From Lachnospiraceae bacterium (GTDB lineage Bacteria > Bacillota > Clostridia > Lachnospirales > Lachnospiraceae), in contig CAAGSD010000076.1 in NCBI GenBank assembly GCA_900772845.1, forward strand, positions 1-7,648: 7,648 nt of DNA. The letters run 5' to 3'. This document shows positions 1 to 6,214 of this stretch, one piece after another. Positions within the stretch are counted from its first letter, which is position 1; every line of letters begins with the position of its first letter. The notes under the pieces were generated by a model. That model was given only the letters and a program-made list of their open reading frames with translations. It was not told the DNA's origin and ran no database searches. The translations under genes and the position numbers were made by a program.

Positions 1-59
1 ACCTTGAAATATTTGCCCGTGGCATTCTTAAGGCCTGTGTTTACCGCCTGTCCGCGTCC
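1..59 (-). pseudogene. Internal fragment of a family 2 glycosyltransferase, N-terminus missing, running off the left edge
   Basis: The minus-strand frame that ends with a partial codon at base 1 reads GRGQAVNTGLKNATGKYFK. This closely resembles the segment of GT-A fold family 2 glycosyltransferases just before the DxD metal-binding motif (family pattern roughly GGxGxAVNxGLxxATGxYxKVxDSDD, from memory). The roughly 60 to 80 residues that normally precede it, with the first beta strand and nucleotide-binding loop, are absent: going upstream the frame gives unrelated residues and a TAA at 90-92. No ATG, GTG or TTG start with a ribosome binding site lies in this frame. The fragment overlaps the 3' end of the membrane-protein gene in the -1 frame. 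It may be a truncated gene, the result of a deletion, or an assembly join. The family call rests on about 19 residues. Confidence 0.5.
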
Positions 60-2185
60 GCAATAAAAACAGCCAGCCTGTGGTATCTGTTATCCAGTGC
101 CGCATAGAACCAGACTTCCTCCTCTCCGAATCCTTCCAGCAGCACCGGAAATACCTGCCCCTCCAATATCCGATAATTTTGCTGTTGCAGATCATCGATG
201 CTCTCAATTTTCTCAAATCTCTCCGTATAAGAACGATATAACTCTACAATTTCAGGGGAAGCAGCCTGTGCTGTCCCCCCTGTCGTGCATAATAAGATTC
301 CTATGAGCAAAAGGCAGCCGACTCCTTTTACCATAGCGGCTTTATTTTTCCCGATATGAAGTTTAGAACCGACAAAGCGCAGTTCCCAAAGCAATGCCAT
401 CAAAAAGACGCTACACATCAGTGCCGCATATCCTCGTCTCGTTTTGGATTCCACCATCGTATGGTAGATAACTCCCCCTAAGGGCTGCCTGTTCTGGATT
501 TCTTCTCCGTTTATTTTCACGTTTTGAAACTCTTTTAACGGCAGATTTCCTTCTTTCGTCATCAGAAAACTAACTTTTCCTGTAAGGTTTTTTAACTGAA
601 TTTGTATTTCATATTTCTCTCGTCTTTCAAGTTCCAGATCAGCATCCATCGTGTAGTAGGTTCCACCATCCAGATCTCTCTGCGCCGTATACAATACTTC
701 TCCATTGCATACAATCTTAACCTCTATCTGACCTCTCACCTGTTCATTTTCCGGTCGAACGCAAAAGCCTATATTGCGCATCATCAGCGGATTGGTATGG
801 AAGAAATCACAGACAAGAACATCCCCTTCCTGCGCTGGGACTTCATCATATTCTATACCATAGATGGAAGTCACATTTTCGGTCTCCAGCCATGCTGCAC
901 ACCAACCGATCATAAAGCATACAATCCATCCCACCAAAATCCCTGCTCTCGTTTTCCAAGTAATGGAAGGTTTTTCCTGCATTCCGGGAAATGCCTCACA
1001 TAAATACAACAAAATCCCCAGAATTCCCACACCGTAAATACGGTAAGTGAAAAAATGATGAATAATCGTATGATTGGATAACGCAAAATACCATACCTGA
1101 CTCGACAATGCGATCAACAGATACGCTCCACCCTTCGTCTGCTTTCGAAATCCGAAACGAAGACTGCAACAGATAGCCCACAGCATCCATAGAACCAGAA
1201 TTACCATATAGATTCCGTATTCGTAGTGGCGCCAGTTCGTATAGAAAACTTCGATTCTGTGATAGGTTCCCATCAGATCCTGCACCATATTGTCCACATC
1301 ACCCGTCCGTAAAAAGATCTGGGAAATCGCCTGTTTTACCACATTATATCCCAGAACCGGGCTGGCGATCACCCATTTAGCGCCCCACATTCCACCATAT
1401 CCAAGTACCCATGCAAGGCCGGATAAAACTGTCTTTTTTATTCTCTCTTTCCCAGACATTCTGTCACCGCAGGCTGCGATCCACCATAACAACGGGAATC
1501 CCCAGGTAAGAAGCGGAAATGTCAACAGATCAAAATATGCCGTCAGCATTCCGATCAATTGAAACAGATAAAAATACCGCTGCTTCTGCAGCAGATATTC
1601 CTTTTTGCAGATGACCAGGCAGGTCATCAAATACGTGATATAAAAGACCCAAAAATACTGCAGCGAAAAAAGTAAAGCCAGCGGAGACAGCAAGGCATAC
1701 GAAGTAAACATTACAAGAATATATCTTTTTCTGCCAAACTCTTTCCATACGATGAATACAGTTGCCATAATCAATGCAATCTGCGCCAGACTATTTAATG
1801 TACGAAAATCAAAATAGTTCAAGTGATTCAGGATTGGTCTTAAAAACGCTACATAGCCATGCCAGTATCTGGCATAATCCTGCATATCCATCGCCTGATA
1901 CAGCTTATCGGTACCACAATCATAATAAACTCTACGAAGTATCTCATAATCTGTAGCATTGTCCAGAGTTTCCGGTTTGTAGGCTCCGAAGTTCTGTGCC
2001 GCATAATTATGAAGTACATTGGCACTGGGATATTCACCCTCATACTCCTTGATCTGCAGGGATTCTTCTGCTTTTTCTTCATTTACCGGTATACAATATG
2101 CCAGCAAAAGAAGCAGCGTACCAACCACTCCCCCTGCTGCCAACAGCAATATGCTCTTCCCGATTTTCTTTGCTGTATCTTTCAT
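41..2185 (-). CDS. Polytopic membrane protein of unknown function, GT-C-like layout, with extracytoplasmic C-terminal domains
   Basis: I do not recognise a named family for this 714-residue protein. Residues 11-31 form a first membrane segment, followed by an acidic outer loop (about 32-125, with LDNATD and YWHGY). A cluster of hydrophobic segments spans about 131-432 (for example 131-147, 153-194, 205-240, 322-342, 353-372, 383-398, 413-432), with an NHTIIHHFFTYR motif near 371-382. Residues 433-583 are hydrophilic and beta-rich, like the carbohydrate-binding-type sandwiches on membrane glycosyltransferases. Two more membrane segments (584-602 and 620-641) flank a basic loop, and the second ends in an AQAAS signal-peptidase-like site before a C-terminal domain (about 642-714). 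ATG at 2185 follows AGGAGAG at good spacing. The gene starts 18 bp after the phosphofructokinase stop, so the two are probably cotranscribed. The end (VFIADADRR) looks truncated. A role in cell-surface polysaccharide transfer is inference only. Confidence 0.8.
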   Translation of the reverse strand: MKDTAKKIGKSILLLAAGGVVGTLLLLLAYCIPVNEEKAEESLQIKEYEGEYPSANVLHNYAAQNFGAYKPETLDNATDYEILRRVYYDCGTDKLYQAMDMQDYARYWHGYVAFLRPILNHLNYFDFRTLNSLAQIALIMATVFIVWKEFGRKRYILVMFTSYALLSPLALLFSLQYFWVFYITYLMTCLVICKKEYLLQKQRYFYLFQLIGMLTAYFDLLTFPLLTWGFPLLWWIAACGDRMSGKERIKKTVLSGLAWVLGYGGMWGAKWVIASPVLGYNVVKQAISQIFLRTGDVDNMVQDLMGTYHRIEVFYTNWRHYEYGIYMVILVLWMLWAICCSLRFGFRKQTKGGAYLLIALSSQVWYFALSNHTIIHHFFTYRIYGVGILGILLYLCEAFPGMQEKPSITWKTRAGILVGWIVCFMIGWCAAWLETENVTSIYGIEYDEVPAQEGDVLVCDFFHTNPLMMRNIGFCVRPENEQVRGQIEVKIVCNGEVLYTAQRDLDGGTYYTMDADLELERREKYEIQIQLKNLTGKVSFLMTKEGNLPLKEFQNVKINGEEIQNRQPLGGVIYHTMVESKTRRGYAALMCSVFLMALLWELRFVGSKLHIGKNKAAMVKGVGCLLLIGILLCTTGGTAQAASPEIVELYRSYTERFEKIESIDDLQQQNYRILEGQVFPVLLEGFGEEEVWFYAALDNRYHRLAVFIADADRR

Positions 2186-2203
2186 GACCTTATCTCTCCT
2201 TTT

Positions 2204-3433
2204 TTACAGATCATCAATAATGATGTGTCTGGGCTGTCCTGTGATCATGATCGGAGTCAGCTCCGCCTGGATCAGAGGCTCAATATAATTTCTCATATCT
2301 TCCGTCACGTAATCGCCCTCTTCTGTAATCCAGGAACGGGGTACCTTTTTCTCCAGATTGGCCACTTTATGCACGTCATACAGATCCGTAGTACAGATAT
2401 AGGGATCCTGTGACACTCTCTTTAAGGTCACCATCTGGCCAGTCTTGCCTTCAAAAGCAGCCTTTACTGCAGTTCCGCCCACCTGATAAGCCTCGGTGAT
2501 ATCCACACGAGAGGTCAGGTGTCCTGCGCAGCGCTGTAACGTCGACAGTTCAATAGCTCTGGATTTACAACCAAGTTTCTCGATGATCAGGTCAGACAAA
2601 TATTTGCCCGTACCGGATAACTGTACATGGCCGAAAGAGTCCGTCTTGTCAGAAGGAGCAGATAACTCGCAGACATATCTGCCATCTGCAGTTTTAATTC
2701 CCTCGGATACTGCGATGACGATGGACTGTTTCTCACTGACCAGTTTTTTCACCTTCTCCAGGAAATTGTCTACATCAAAGGAAACCTCCGGCAGATAGAT
2801 CAGATCCGGACCTTCACAGTCTTCACTCTTCGCAAGCACCGCTGCTCCGGTAAGCCATCCGGCATTTCTGCCCATGATCTCAATGACAGTTACACTCTGC
2901 ATCTCATAGATCAGACCGTCACGTACCAGCTCCTTGGTAACGGTAGCAATATATTTTGCTGCACTACCGTAGCCGGGTGTATGATCCGTACCCTCCAGAT
3001 CATTATCGATAGTCTTGGGAACACCGATGAAACGGATCGGGCTGTCAATGGTCTGTGCATAATCAGAAAGCTTTTTAATGGTATCCATGGAGTCATTGCC
3101 ACCAATATAGAAAAATGCCATGATCTCCAGTTCTTCCAGAATTGCAAATATTTTTTCGTAAATGGCCTTGTCTTCGCTGATCTCCGGCAGCTTATAGCGG
3201 CAGGATCCCAGGAAAGATGCCGGTGTTCTCTTTAAAAGTTCTACATCCATATCGTTGCGGATCTTTTCCCCAAGATCCACGATCTTTTTCTCCAACAAGC
3301 CCTGAATACCGTAACGCATACCGTATATGTTATCCGCTCCCATATCCTTTGCTGTCTTGTAGACACCTGCCAGGCTGGCATTGATCACCGCTGTGGGTCC
3401 TCCGGATTGTCCTACGATCACATTTTTTTTCAT
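2204..3433 (-). CDS. 6-phosphofructokinase, pyrophosphate-dependent type (diphosphate--fructose-6-phosphate 1-phosphotransferase)
   Basis: This 409-residue cytoplasmic enzyme phosphorylates fructose 6-phosphate to fructose 1,6-bisphosphate, probably with PPi as donor. Visible motifs are the N-terminal phosphate loop GQSGGPTAVINAS (8-20), GGNDS (111-115), PKTIDND (139-145, catalytic Asp143), MGRNAGW (187-193) and PEVSF (215-219). In ATP enzymes the second and third motifs read GGDGS and PGTIDND. Asp in place of the second Gly, and Lys in place of Gly in PKTIDND, are the known marks of PPi use. Asn113 replaces the usual metal-coordinating Asp of GGD, which occurs in some Clostridia homologues as I recall. 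Met at 3433 is preferred over ATG at 3445 because GGAGAG lies just before it and the family starts MKKN. It lies downstream of ackA on the same strand; no clear promoter of its own was seen. Donor specificity is inferred from motifs. Confidence 0.9.
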   Translation of the reverse strand: MKKNVIVGQSGGPTAVINASLAGVYKTAKDMGADNIYGMRYGIQGLLEKKIVDLGEKIRNDMDVELLKRTPASFLGSCRYKLPEISEDKAIYEKIFAILEELEIMAFFYIGGNDSMDTIKKLSDYAQTIDSPIRFIGVPKTIDNDLEGTDHTPGYGSAAKYIATVTKELVRDGLIYEMQSVTVIEIMGRNAGWLTGAAVLAKSEDCEGPDLIYLPEVSFDVDNFLEKVKKLVSEKQSIVIAVSEGIKTADGRYVCELSAPSDKTDSFGHVQLSGTGKYLSDLIIEKLGCKSRAIELSTLQRCAGHLTSRVDITEAYQVGGTAVKAAFEGKTGQMVTLKRVSQDPYICTTDLYDVHKVANLEKKVPRSWITEEGDYVTEDMRNYIEPLIQAELTPIMITGQPRHIIIDDL

Positions 3434-3437
3434 AATA

Positions 3438-3443
3438 CTCTCC
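3438..3443 (-). promoter_or_regulatory. Ribosome binding site fixing the phosphofructokinase start
   Basis: GGAGAG sits 4 bases before the ATG at 3433 (6 bases counted from the GGAG core). The longer reading from the ATG at 3445 has only a purine run about 20 bases upstream, and that ATG overlaps the GGAG sequence itself. The shorter start is therefore preferred. Confidence 0.7.
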
Positions 3444-3530
3444 ATTCCGCAGACGTTCTTTGCATCTCCCTCTGCTCATTTGTTACCAGAAACCAACCGG
3501 GAGTTCTCCTTCCCAATCTGCGCACTGCAA

Positions 3531-3567
3531 AACACCCACCAATCGGAGCCTCCGGTTGATGGGTGTT
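3531..3567 (-). terminator. Long hairpin after ackA, probable intrinsic terminator or attenuator before the phosphofructokinase gene
   Basis: AACACCCATCAACCGGA and TCCGATTGGTGGGTGTT pair over 17 positions, with one wobble and one C-A mismatch, around a 3-base loop. Read on the minus strand the stem runs into TTTT at 3532-3529, a short U tract. It lies 25 bases past the ackA stop and about 100 bases before the phosphofructokinase start. Because no clear promoter follows, partial read-through is plausible. The stem is nearly symmetric, but on the plus strand the following run is not a clean U tract. Confidence 0.6.
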
Positions 3568-3577
3568 CTCATTCTTA

Positions 3578-3593
3578 AGGTTCCGTCGAACCT
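3578..3593 (-). other. Small stem-loop at the ackA stop codon
   Basis: AGGTTC, loop GACG, GAACCT forms a perfect 6-bp stem overlapping the ackA TAG (3594-3592) and lying 10 bases before the larger hairpin. It may help protect the mRNA 3' end. It has no U tract of its own. Confidence 0.35.
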
Positions 3594-4788
3594 ATTTTAC
3601 CAAACTTACAGTCTCTCTGGCAATAGCAAGTTCCTCATTCGTAGGAATTACCATAACTGTGGTCTTGCTGTCGGGAGTGGAAATAGCGATTTCCTCGCCG
3701 CGCTTGTGGTTCGCATCCTCATCGATGGATACTCCCAAGAAGCCTATATGTCCGCATACCAGGGAACGGACTAAAGGTGCGTTCTCGCCGATACCTGCGG
3801 TAAAGCAGATCACATCTACACCGTTCATGGCTGCTACATAAGAGCCGATGTATTTTGCCACACGGTAGCAATAAGTATTCATGGTACGGATGCAATGCTC
3901 ATCGCCTCTGTTATAACCATCTTCCAGATCGCGGAAATCGGAAGACAGATTGTTGGACAGACCATATACACCGGACTTCTTGTTCAGAACGGTCATGATC
4001 TCGTCGATGTTCTTGCCCTCTTTGTGAGCGATGAACTCCATGATGGCGGGATCGATATCACCGGAACGGGTTCCCATGATCAGACCTTCCAGAGGAGTCA
4101 GACCCATGGAGGTGTCTACACACTTGCCGTTCTTAACAGCGGATACGCTGGCACCGTTGCCCAGGTGGCAGACGATGATCTTCAGATCTTCGTACTTTTT
4201 GCCCAGAACCTCAGCAGCCTTCTTGGATACATAAGAATGGCTGGTTCCGTGGAAACCATAACGTCTGATCTTGTACTTCTCATAATACTCATAAGGCAGA
4301 CCGTACATATAAGCTTCCTCAGGCATGGTCTGATGGAAAGCGGTATCGAATACAGCTACCATGGGAGTGGTAGGCATCAGCTTTTTGCAGGCATTGATAC
4401 CGATCAGGTTTGCAGGGTTATGTAAAGGTGCCAGATCGTTGCACTCTTCGATGGCTTTCATAACTTCATCGGTAATGATGGTAGATGCTGCGAACTTCTC
4501 ACCGCCGTGTACGATACGATGTCCTACGGCACCGATCTCATCCAGGCTCTTTACCACACCGGTCTTAGGATTGGTCAGTGCTTCCAGTACCAGACGGATA
4601 GCTTCGGTATGATCCGGCATGGGGGTTACAGTCTGCTCTTTCTCACCGCCGTTGGGAGTATAGGTGATCTGGCTTCCTTCGATACCGATTCTCTCACAAA
4701 GGCCCTTTGCAATGCATTTCTCGGTCTCGGAATCAATGAGCTGGAACTTCAGGGAAGAGCTTCCGCAGTTAATAACTAAAATATTCAT
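3592..4788 (-). CDS. ackA: Acetate kinase
   Basis: Catalyses acetyl phosphate + ADP to acetate + ATP, the substrate-level phosphorylation step of acetate fermentation, in the cytoplasm; reversible for acetate uptake. The 398 residues are full length for this acetokinase of the ASKHA fold. The N-terminal VINCGSSSLK holds Asn7. Arg91 (GHRIVHGGE), catalytic Asp148 (VFDTAFHQTMP), His180 (YGFHGTSH), Arg241 (GTRSGDIDP) and the Glu of TNEELAIARET (Glu385) match the active-site residues known from the Methanosarcina enzyme, with nearly identical numbering. HLGNGAS (208-214) and FTAGIGEN (329-336) are nucleotide-site motifs. AAGGA lies 7 bases before the ATG. It follows pta by 126 bp on the same strand with no strong terminator between, so a pta-ackA transcript is likely. 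Confidence 0.98.
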   Translation of the reverse strand: MNILVINCGSSSLKFQLIDSETEKCIAKGLCERIGIEGSQITYTPNGGEKEQTVTPMPDHTEAIRLVLEALTNPKTGVVKSLDEIGAVGHRIVHGGEKFAASTIITDEVMKAIEECNDLAPLHNPANLIGINACKKLMPTTPMVAVFDTAFHQTMPEEAYMYGLPYEYYEKYKIRRYGFHGTSHSYVSKKAAEVLGKKYEDLKIIVCHLGNGASVSAVKNGKCVDTSMGLTPLEGLIMGTRSGDIDPAIMEFIAHKEGKNIDEIMTVLNKKSGVYGLSNNLSSDFRDLEDGYNRGDEHCIRTMNTYCYRVAKYIGSYVAAMNGVDVICFTAGIGENAPLVRSLVCGHIGFLGVSIDEDANHKRGEEIAISTPDSKTTVMVIPTNEELAIARETVSLVK

Positions 4789-4869
4789 GATGAATTCCTT
4801 TCTTTTTTAATCTGTCAGCCTAGTGTTCTATGATCTCATGCCACCCGGTAAGGGCACTACATGAATACG

Positions 4870-4891
4870 GTGCGGGACAGATATCCCGCAC
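4870..4891 (-). other. GC-rich hairpin between pta and ackA, without a U tract
   Basis: GTGCGGGA, a 6-base loop and TCCCGCAC form a perfect 8-bp stem 23 bases after the pta stop. The sequence after it (CGTATTCATG) is not U-rich, so it is unlikely to be an efficient intrinsic terminator. More likely roles are 3' protection of the pta message or partial attenuation within a pta-ackA transcript. No other gene or promoter was seen in this 126-bp gap. Confidence 0.5.
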
Positions 4892-4914
4892 ACGTTTATG
4901 TTCGTTTCCGGTGA

Positions 4915-5916
4915 TTATACTAACTGTGCCTGTACAGCGGTCAATGCTACGACACCGACGATATCCTGCCAGGAACATCCTCTGGACAGATCGTTAACAG
5001 GCTTTGCGATACCCTGTAACATAGGGCCGTAAGCTTCTGCACCGCCCAGTCTCTGTACCAGCTTGTAACCGATGTTACCTGCATCCAGGTTCGGGAAGAT
5101 CAGGACATTAGCATGTCCGTTTACAGGGCTTCCGGGAGCCTTGGATTTGGCAACGCTGGGAACCAGAGCCGCATCCAGCTGCAGCTCACCATCCAGAGTC
5201 AGATGAGGATACTCCTCATGTGCGATACGGGTGGCTTCTACTACTTTATCAACCAGTGCATGCTTTGCACTTCCTTTGGTGGAGTGGCTCAGCATAGCGA
5301 TCACGGGCTTGGGTCCGATCAGGGACTTAAAACTTCTGGAAGAAGTATCTGCGATAGCAGCCAGTTCTTCGGGAGTAGGATCCTGGTTCAGGCCACAGTC
5401 AGCGAACAGGAAGGTTCCGTTCTCACCCTGATCCTTGAATACGGTATCCATAACGAAGAATGCGGATACCAGCTTAACGCCTGGAGCAGTCTTCAGAATC
5501 TGCAGTGCAGGTCTCAAGGTATCTGCGGTAGAGTGACATGCACCTGCTACCATACCGTCTGCATCATTAGCCTTAACCATTACGATACCGAAGGTCAGGT
5601 AATCGTTCAGCAGGATCTCTCTTGCCTTCTCGGGGGTCATTCCCTTTGCTTTTCTGGTTTCATATAATAAATTCACATAGTCATCCAACTTGGGAGTTGT
5701 TTTAGGGTTAACTACCTTAACTTTGGACAAGTCAACTTCCAGCCAGCCTGCACCATCCATGATCTTCTCTTCATCACCGATCATAATGATATCTGCGATG
5801 CCCTCTTCCACGATACGGGCAGCAGCCAGTAATGTTCTCTTATCATTAGATTCCGGTAATACAATAGTCTTTTTGTCGAGTCTTGCTCTCTCTTTAATCA
5901 TGTCAATGTATGACAT
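4915..5916 (-). CDS. pta: Phosphate acetyltransferase
   Basis: Converts acetyl-CoA and phosphate to acetyl phosphate and CoA, feeding AckA; cytoplasmic. The 333 residues are typical of the short class I Pta that lacks the N-terminal DRTGG and P-loop regions of the E. coli enzyme. Motifs: VLPES (19-23), GMVAGACHSTADTLRP (121-136), FADCG (171-175), STKGS (212-216), DGELQLDAAL (242-251), FPNLDAGNIGYK (274-285), and KPVNDLSRGCSWQDIV (305-320), where Ser311, Arg312 and Asp318 correspond to the catalytic residues described in the Methanosarcina enzyme. The start at 5916 (MSYIDMIK) is chosen because AGGAG lies 7 bases upstream; the in-frame ATG at 5922 is almost on top of that site. First gene of the leftward cluster, driven by the promoter at 6036-6008. 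Confidence 0.97.
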   Translation of the reverse strand: MSYIDMIKERARLDKKTIVLPESNDKRTLLAAARIVEEGIADIIMIGDEEKIMDGAGWLEVDLSKVKVVNPKTTPKLDDYVNLLYETRKAKGMTPEKAREILLNDYLTFGIVMVKANDADGMVAGACHSTADTLRPALQILKTAPGVKLVSAFFVMDTVFKDQGENGTFLFADCGLNQDPTPEELAAIADTSSRSFKSLIGPKPVIAMLSHSTKGSAKHALVDKVVEATRIAHEEYPHLTLDGELQLDAALVPSVAKSKAPGSPVNGHANVLIFPNLDAGNIGYKLVQRLGGAEAYGPMLQGIAKPVNDLSRGCSWQDIVGVVALTAVQAQLV

Positions 5917-5922
5917 ATCCAT

Positions 5923-5930
5923 TCTCCTTT
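5923..5930 (-). promoter_or_regulatory. Ribosome binding site fixing the pta start
   Basis: AAAGGAGA ends directly before an ATG at 5922 and its AGGAG core is 8 bases from the ATG at 5916, with 7 bases after the A that closes the site. Only the second gives normal spacing. A 5-bp GCGGG/CCCGC stem (5948-5944 with 5938-5934) lies just upstream in the leader and leaves the site exposed. Confidence 0.65.
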
Positions 5931-5980
5931 CCGGCGGGGGATACCCGCTTCCTCCCAAATAACTTCTGTAAAGTTTTGGT

Positions 5981-5994
5981 TTTGTCTTAACAAA
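5981..5994 (-). promoter_or_regulatory. Dyad just downstream of the predicted pta transcription start, operator candidate
   Basis: TTTGT, TAAG, ACAAA forms a perfect 5-bp inverted repeat at about +7 to +20 of the predicted pta transcript. TTGTTAA inside it equals one half-site of the redox repressor Rex (TTGTTAA-N4-TTAACAA in Clostridia), but the second half matches poorly. It could be an operator for a repressor or a chance AT-rich dyad. Confidence 0.25.
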
Positions 5995-6007
5995 CCGATG
6001 TATTTAT

Positions 6008-6036
6008 ATTATACTAAATACATCTGGAGTACACAA
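6008..6036 (-). promoter_or_regulatory. Housekeeping-type promoter for pta(-ackA)
   Basis: On the minus strand TTGTGT (6036-6031) and a perfect TATAAT (6013-6008) are separated by exactly 17 bases. Transcription would start near 6001, giving a leader of about 85 bases before the pta ATG. The leader holds a small dyad and a short GC stem, with no recognised riboswitch. Confidence 0.75.
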
Positions 6037-6055
6037 GTGCATAATGTTCGCAAAA

Positions 6056-6092
6056 TTGTATATTTTCAGATACAACCCATATTTTTTTCAGA
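6056..6092. promoter_or_regulatory. Paired TTTTCAGA motifs and a TTGTAT dyad upstream of the pta promoter, weak CodY-like candidate
   Basis: TTTTCAGA occurs at 6063-6070 and again at 6085-6092, 22 bp apart, about two helical turns. The first lies inside a perfect 6-bp dyad, TTGTAT (6056-6061) and ATACAA (6070-6075). TTTTCAGA is the core of the CodY consensus AATTTTCWGAAAATT, but the full 15-mers match only about 10 and 9 of 15 positions. The pair lies about 55 to 90 bases upstream of the predicted pta start. Confidence 0.25.
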
Positions 6093-6117
6093 GCAAAATA
6101 TGCTGATAACTATGCAC

Positions 6118-6133
6118 ATGTAAACGCTTTCAT
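6118..6133. promoter_or_regulatory. Catabolite-responsive element (cre), CcpA binding site
   Basis: ATGTAAACGCTTTCAT matches the cre consensus WTGNAANCGNWNNCAW, and its stricter form TGWAANCGNTNWCA, at every fixed position. The centre is about 55 bp upstream of the nearer predicted tmcAL start (about 6181) and about 125 bp upstream of the predicted pta start. In Bacillus subtilis CcpA activates both ackA and pta from cre sites upstream of their promoters, with the ackA site near -57. By position this copy suits activation of tmcAL best. It also overlaps a weak minus-strand -35-like TTTACA (6124-6119), so control of a second pta promoter is possible. Confidence 0.65.
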
Positions 6134-6145
6134 CGTATGTTATTT

Positions 6146-6174
6146 TTTTCACATTCCTGCCTTGAGTTTATAAT
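6146..6174 (+). promoter_or_regulatory. Promoter candidate 1 for tmcAL
   Basis: A perfect TATAAT (6169-6174) has TTTTCA (6146-6151) 17 bases upstream, a 4 of 6 match to the -35 consensus. Transcription would start near 6181, leaving a leader of about 34 bases. The weak -35 fits a promoter helped by an activator at the cre site about 55 bp upstream. Confidence 0.5.
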
Positions 6175-6190
6175 CGTTATAGCGTATATT
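6162..6190 (+). promoter_or_regulatory. Promoter candidate 2 for tmcAL, overlapping the first
   Basis: TTGAGT (6162-6167) and TATATT (6185-6190) are 17 bases apart. Transcription would start near 6197, only about 18 bases before the ATG, which still leaves the ribosome binding site in the message. The two candidates share bases, so probably only one is used at a time. Confidence 0.45.
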
Positions 6191-6214
6191 TCTTTTCACG
6201 AAAGGAGCCATATT

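Noticed and set aside
28..216. 62-codon minus-strand reading frame overlapping the end of the membrane-protein gene
   Set aside because: It is out of frame with both the membrane protein and the glycosyltransferase-like frame, has unnatural composition rich in Arg and Trp, and no ribosome binding site.
332..334. Independent translation start at Met618 of the membrane protein
   Set aside because: Only a weak purine run lies upstream and no stop precedes it, so it was not listed as a separate gene; the fusion question is kept as a finding.
1859..2413. 184-codon plus-strand open frame across the membrane-protein and phosphofructokinase genes
   Set aside because: It is antisense to two well-supported genes, has no ribosome binding site and resembles no family.
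3434..3445. Phosphofructokinase start at the upstream ATG (MESIMKK)
   Set aside because: That ATG lies within the GGAGAG site that serves the next ATG, has no site of its own at normal spacing, and adds residues the family lacks.
3895..4425. 176-codon plus-strand open frame inside ackA
   Set aside because: It is antisense to a conserved acetate kinase; the length comes from ackA codon bias.
5113..5667. 184-codon plus-strand open frame inside pta
   Set aside because: Same reason: antisense to conserved pta, with Cys- and Ser-rich unnatural composition.
5917..5958. Longer pta with a TTG start at 5958 or ATG at 5922
   Set aside because: The added residues (Gly/Pro-rich) are not family-like and are encoded by the leader stem; the AGGAG site fits only the ATG at 5916.
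6137..6214. 26-residue N-terminal extension of TmcAL
   Set aside because: There is no ribosome binding site at 6137, predicted promoters lie within it, and family members start directly at MKxxGIVAEYNPFHNGH.
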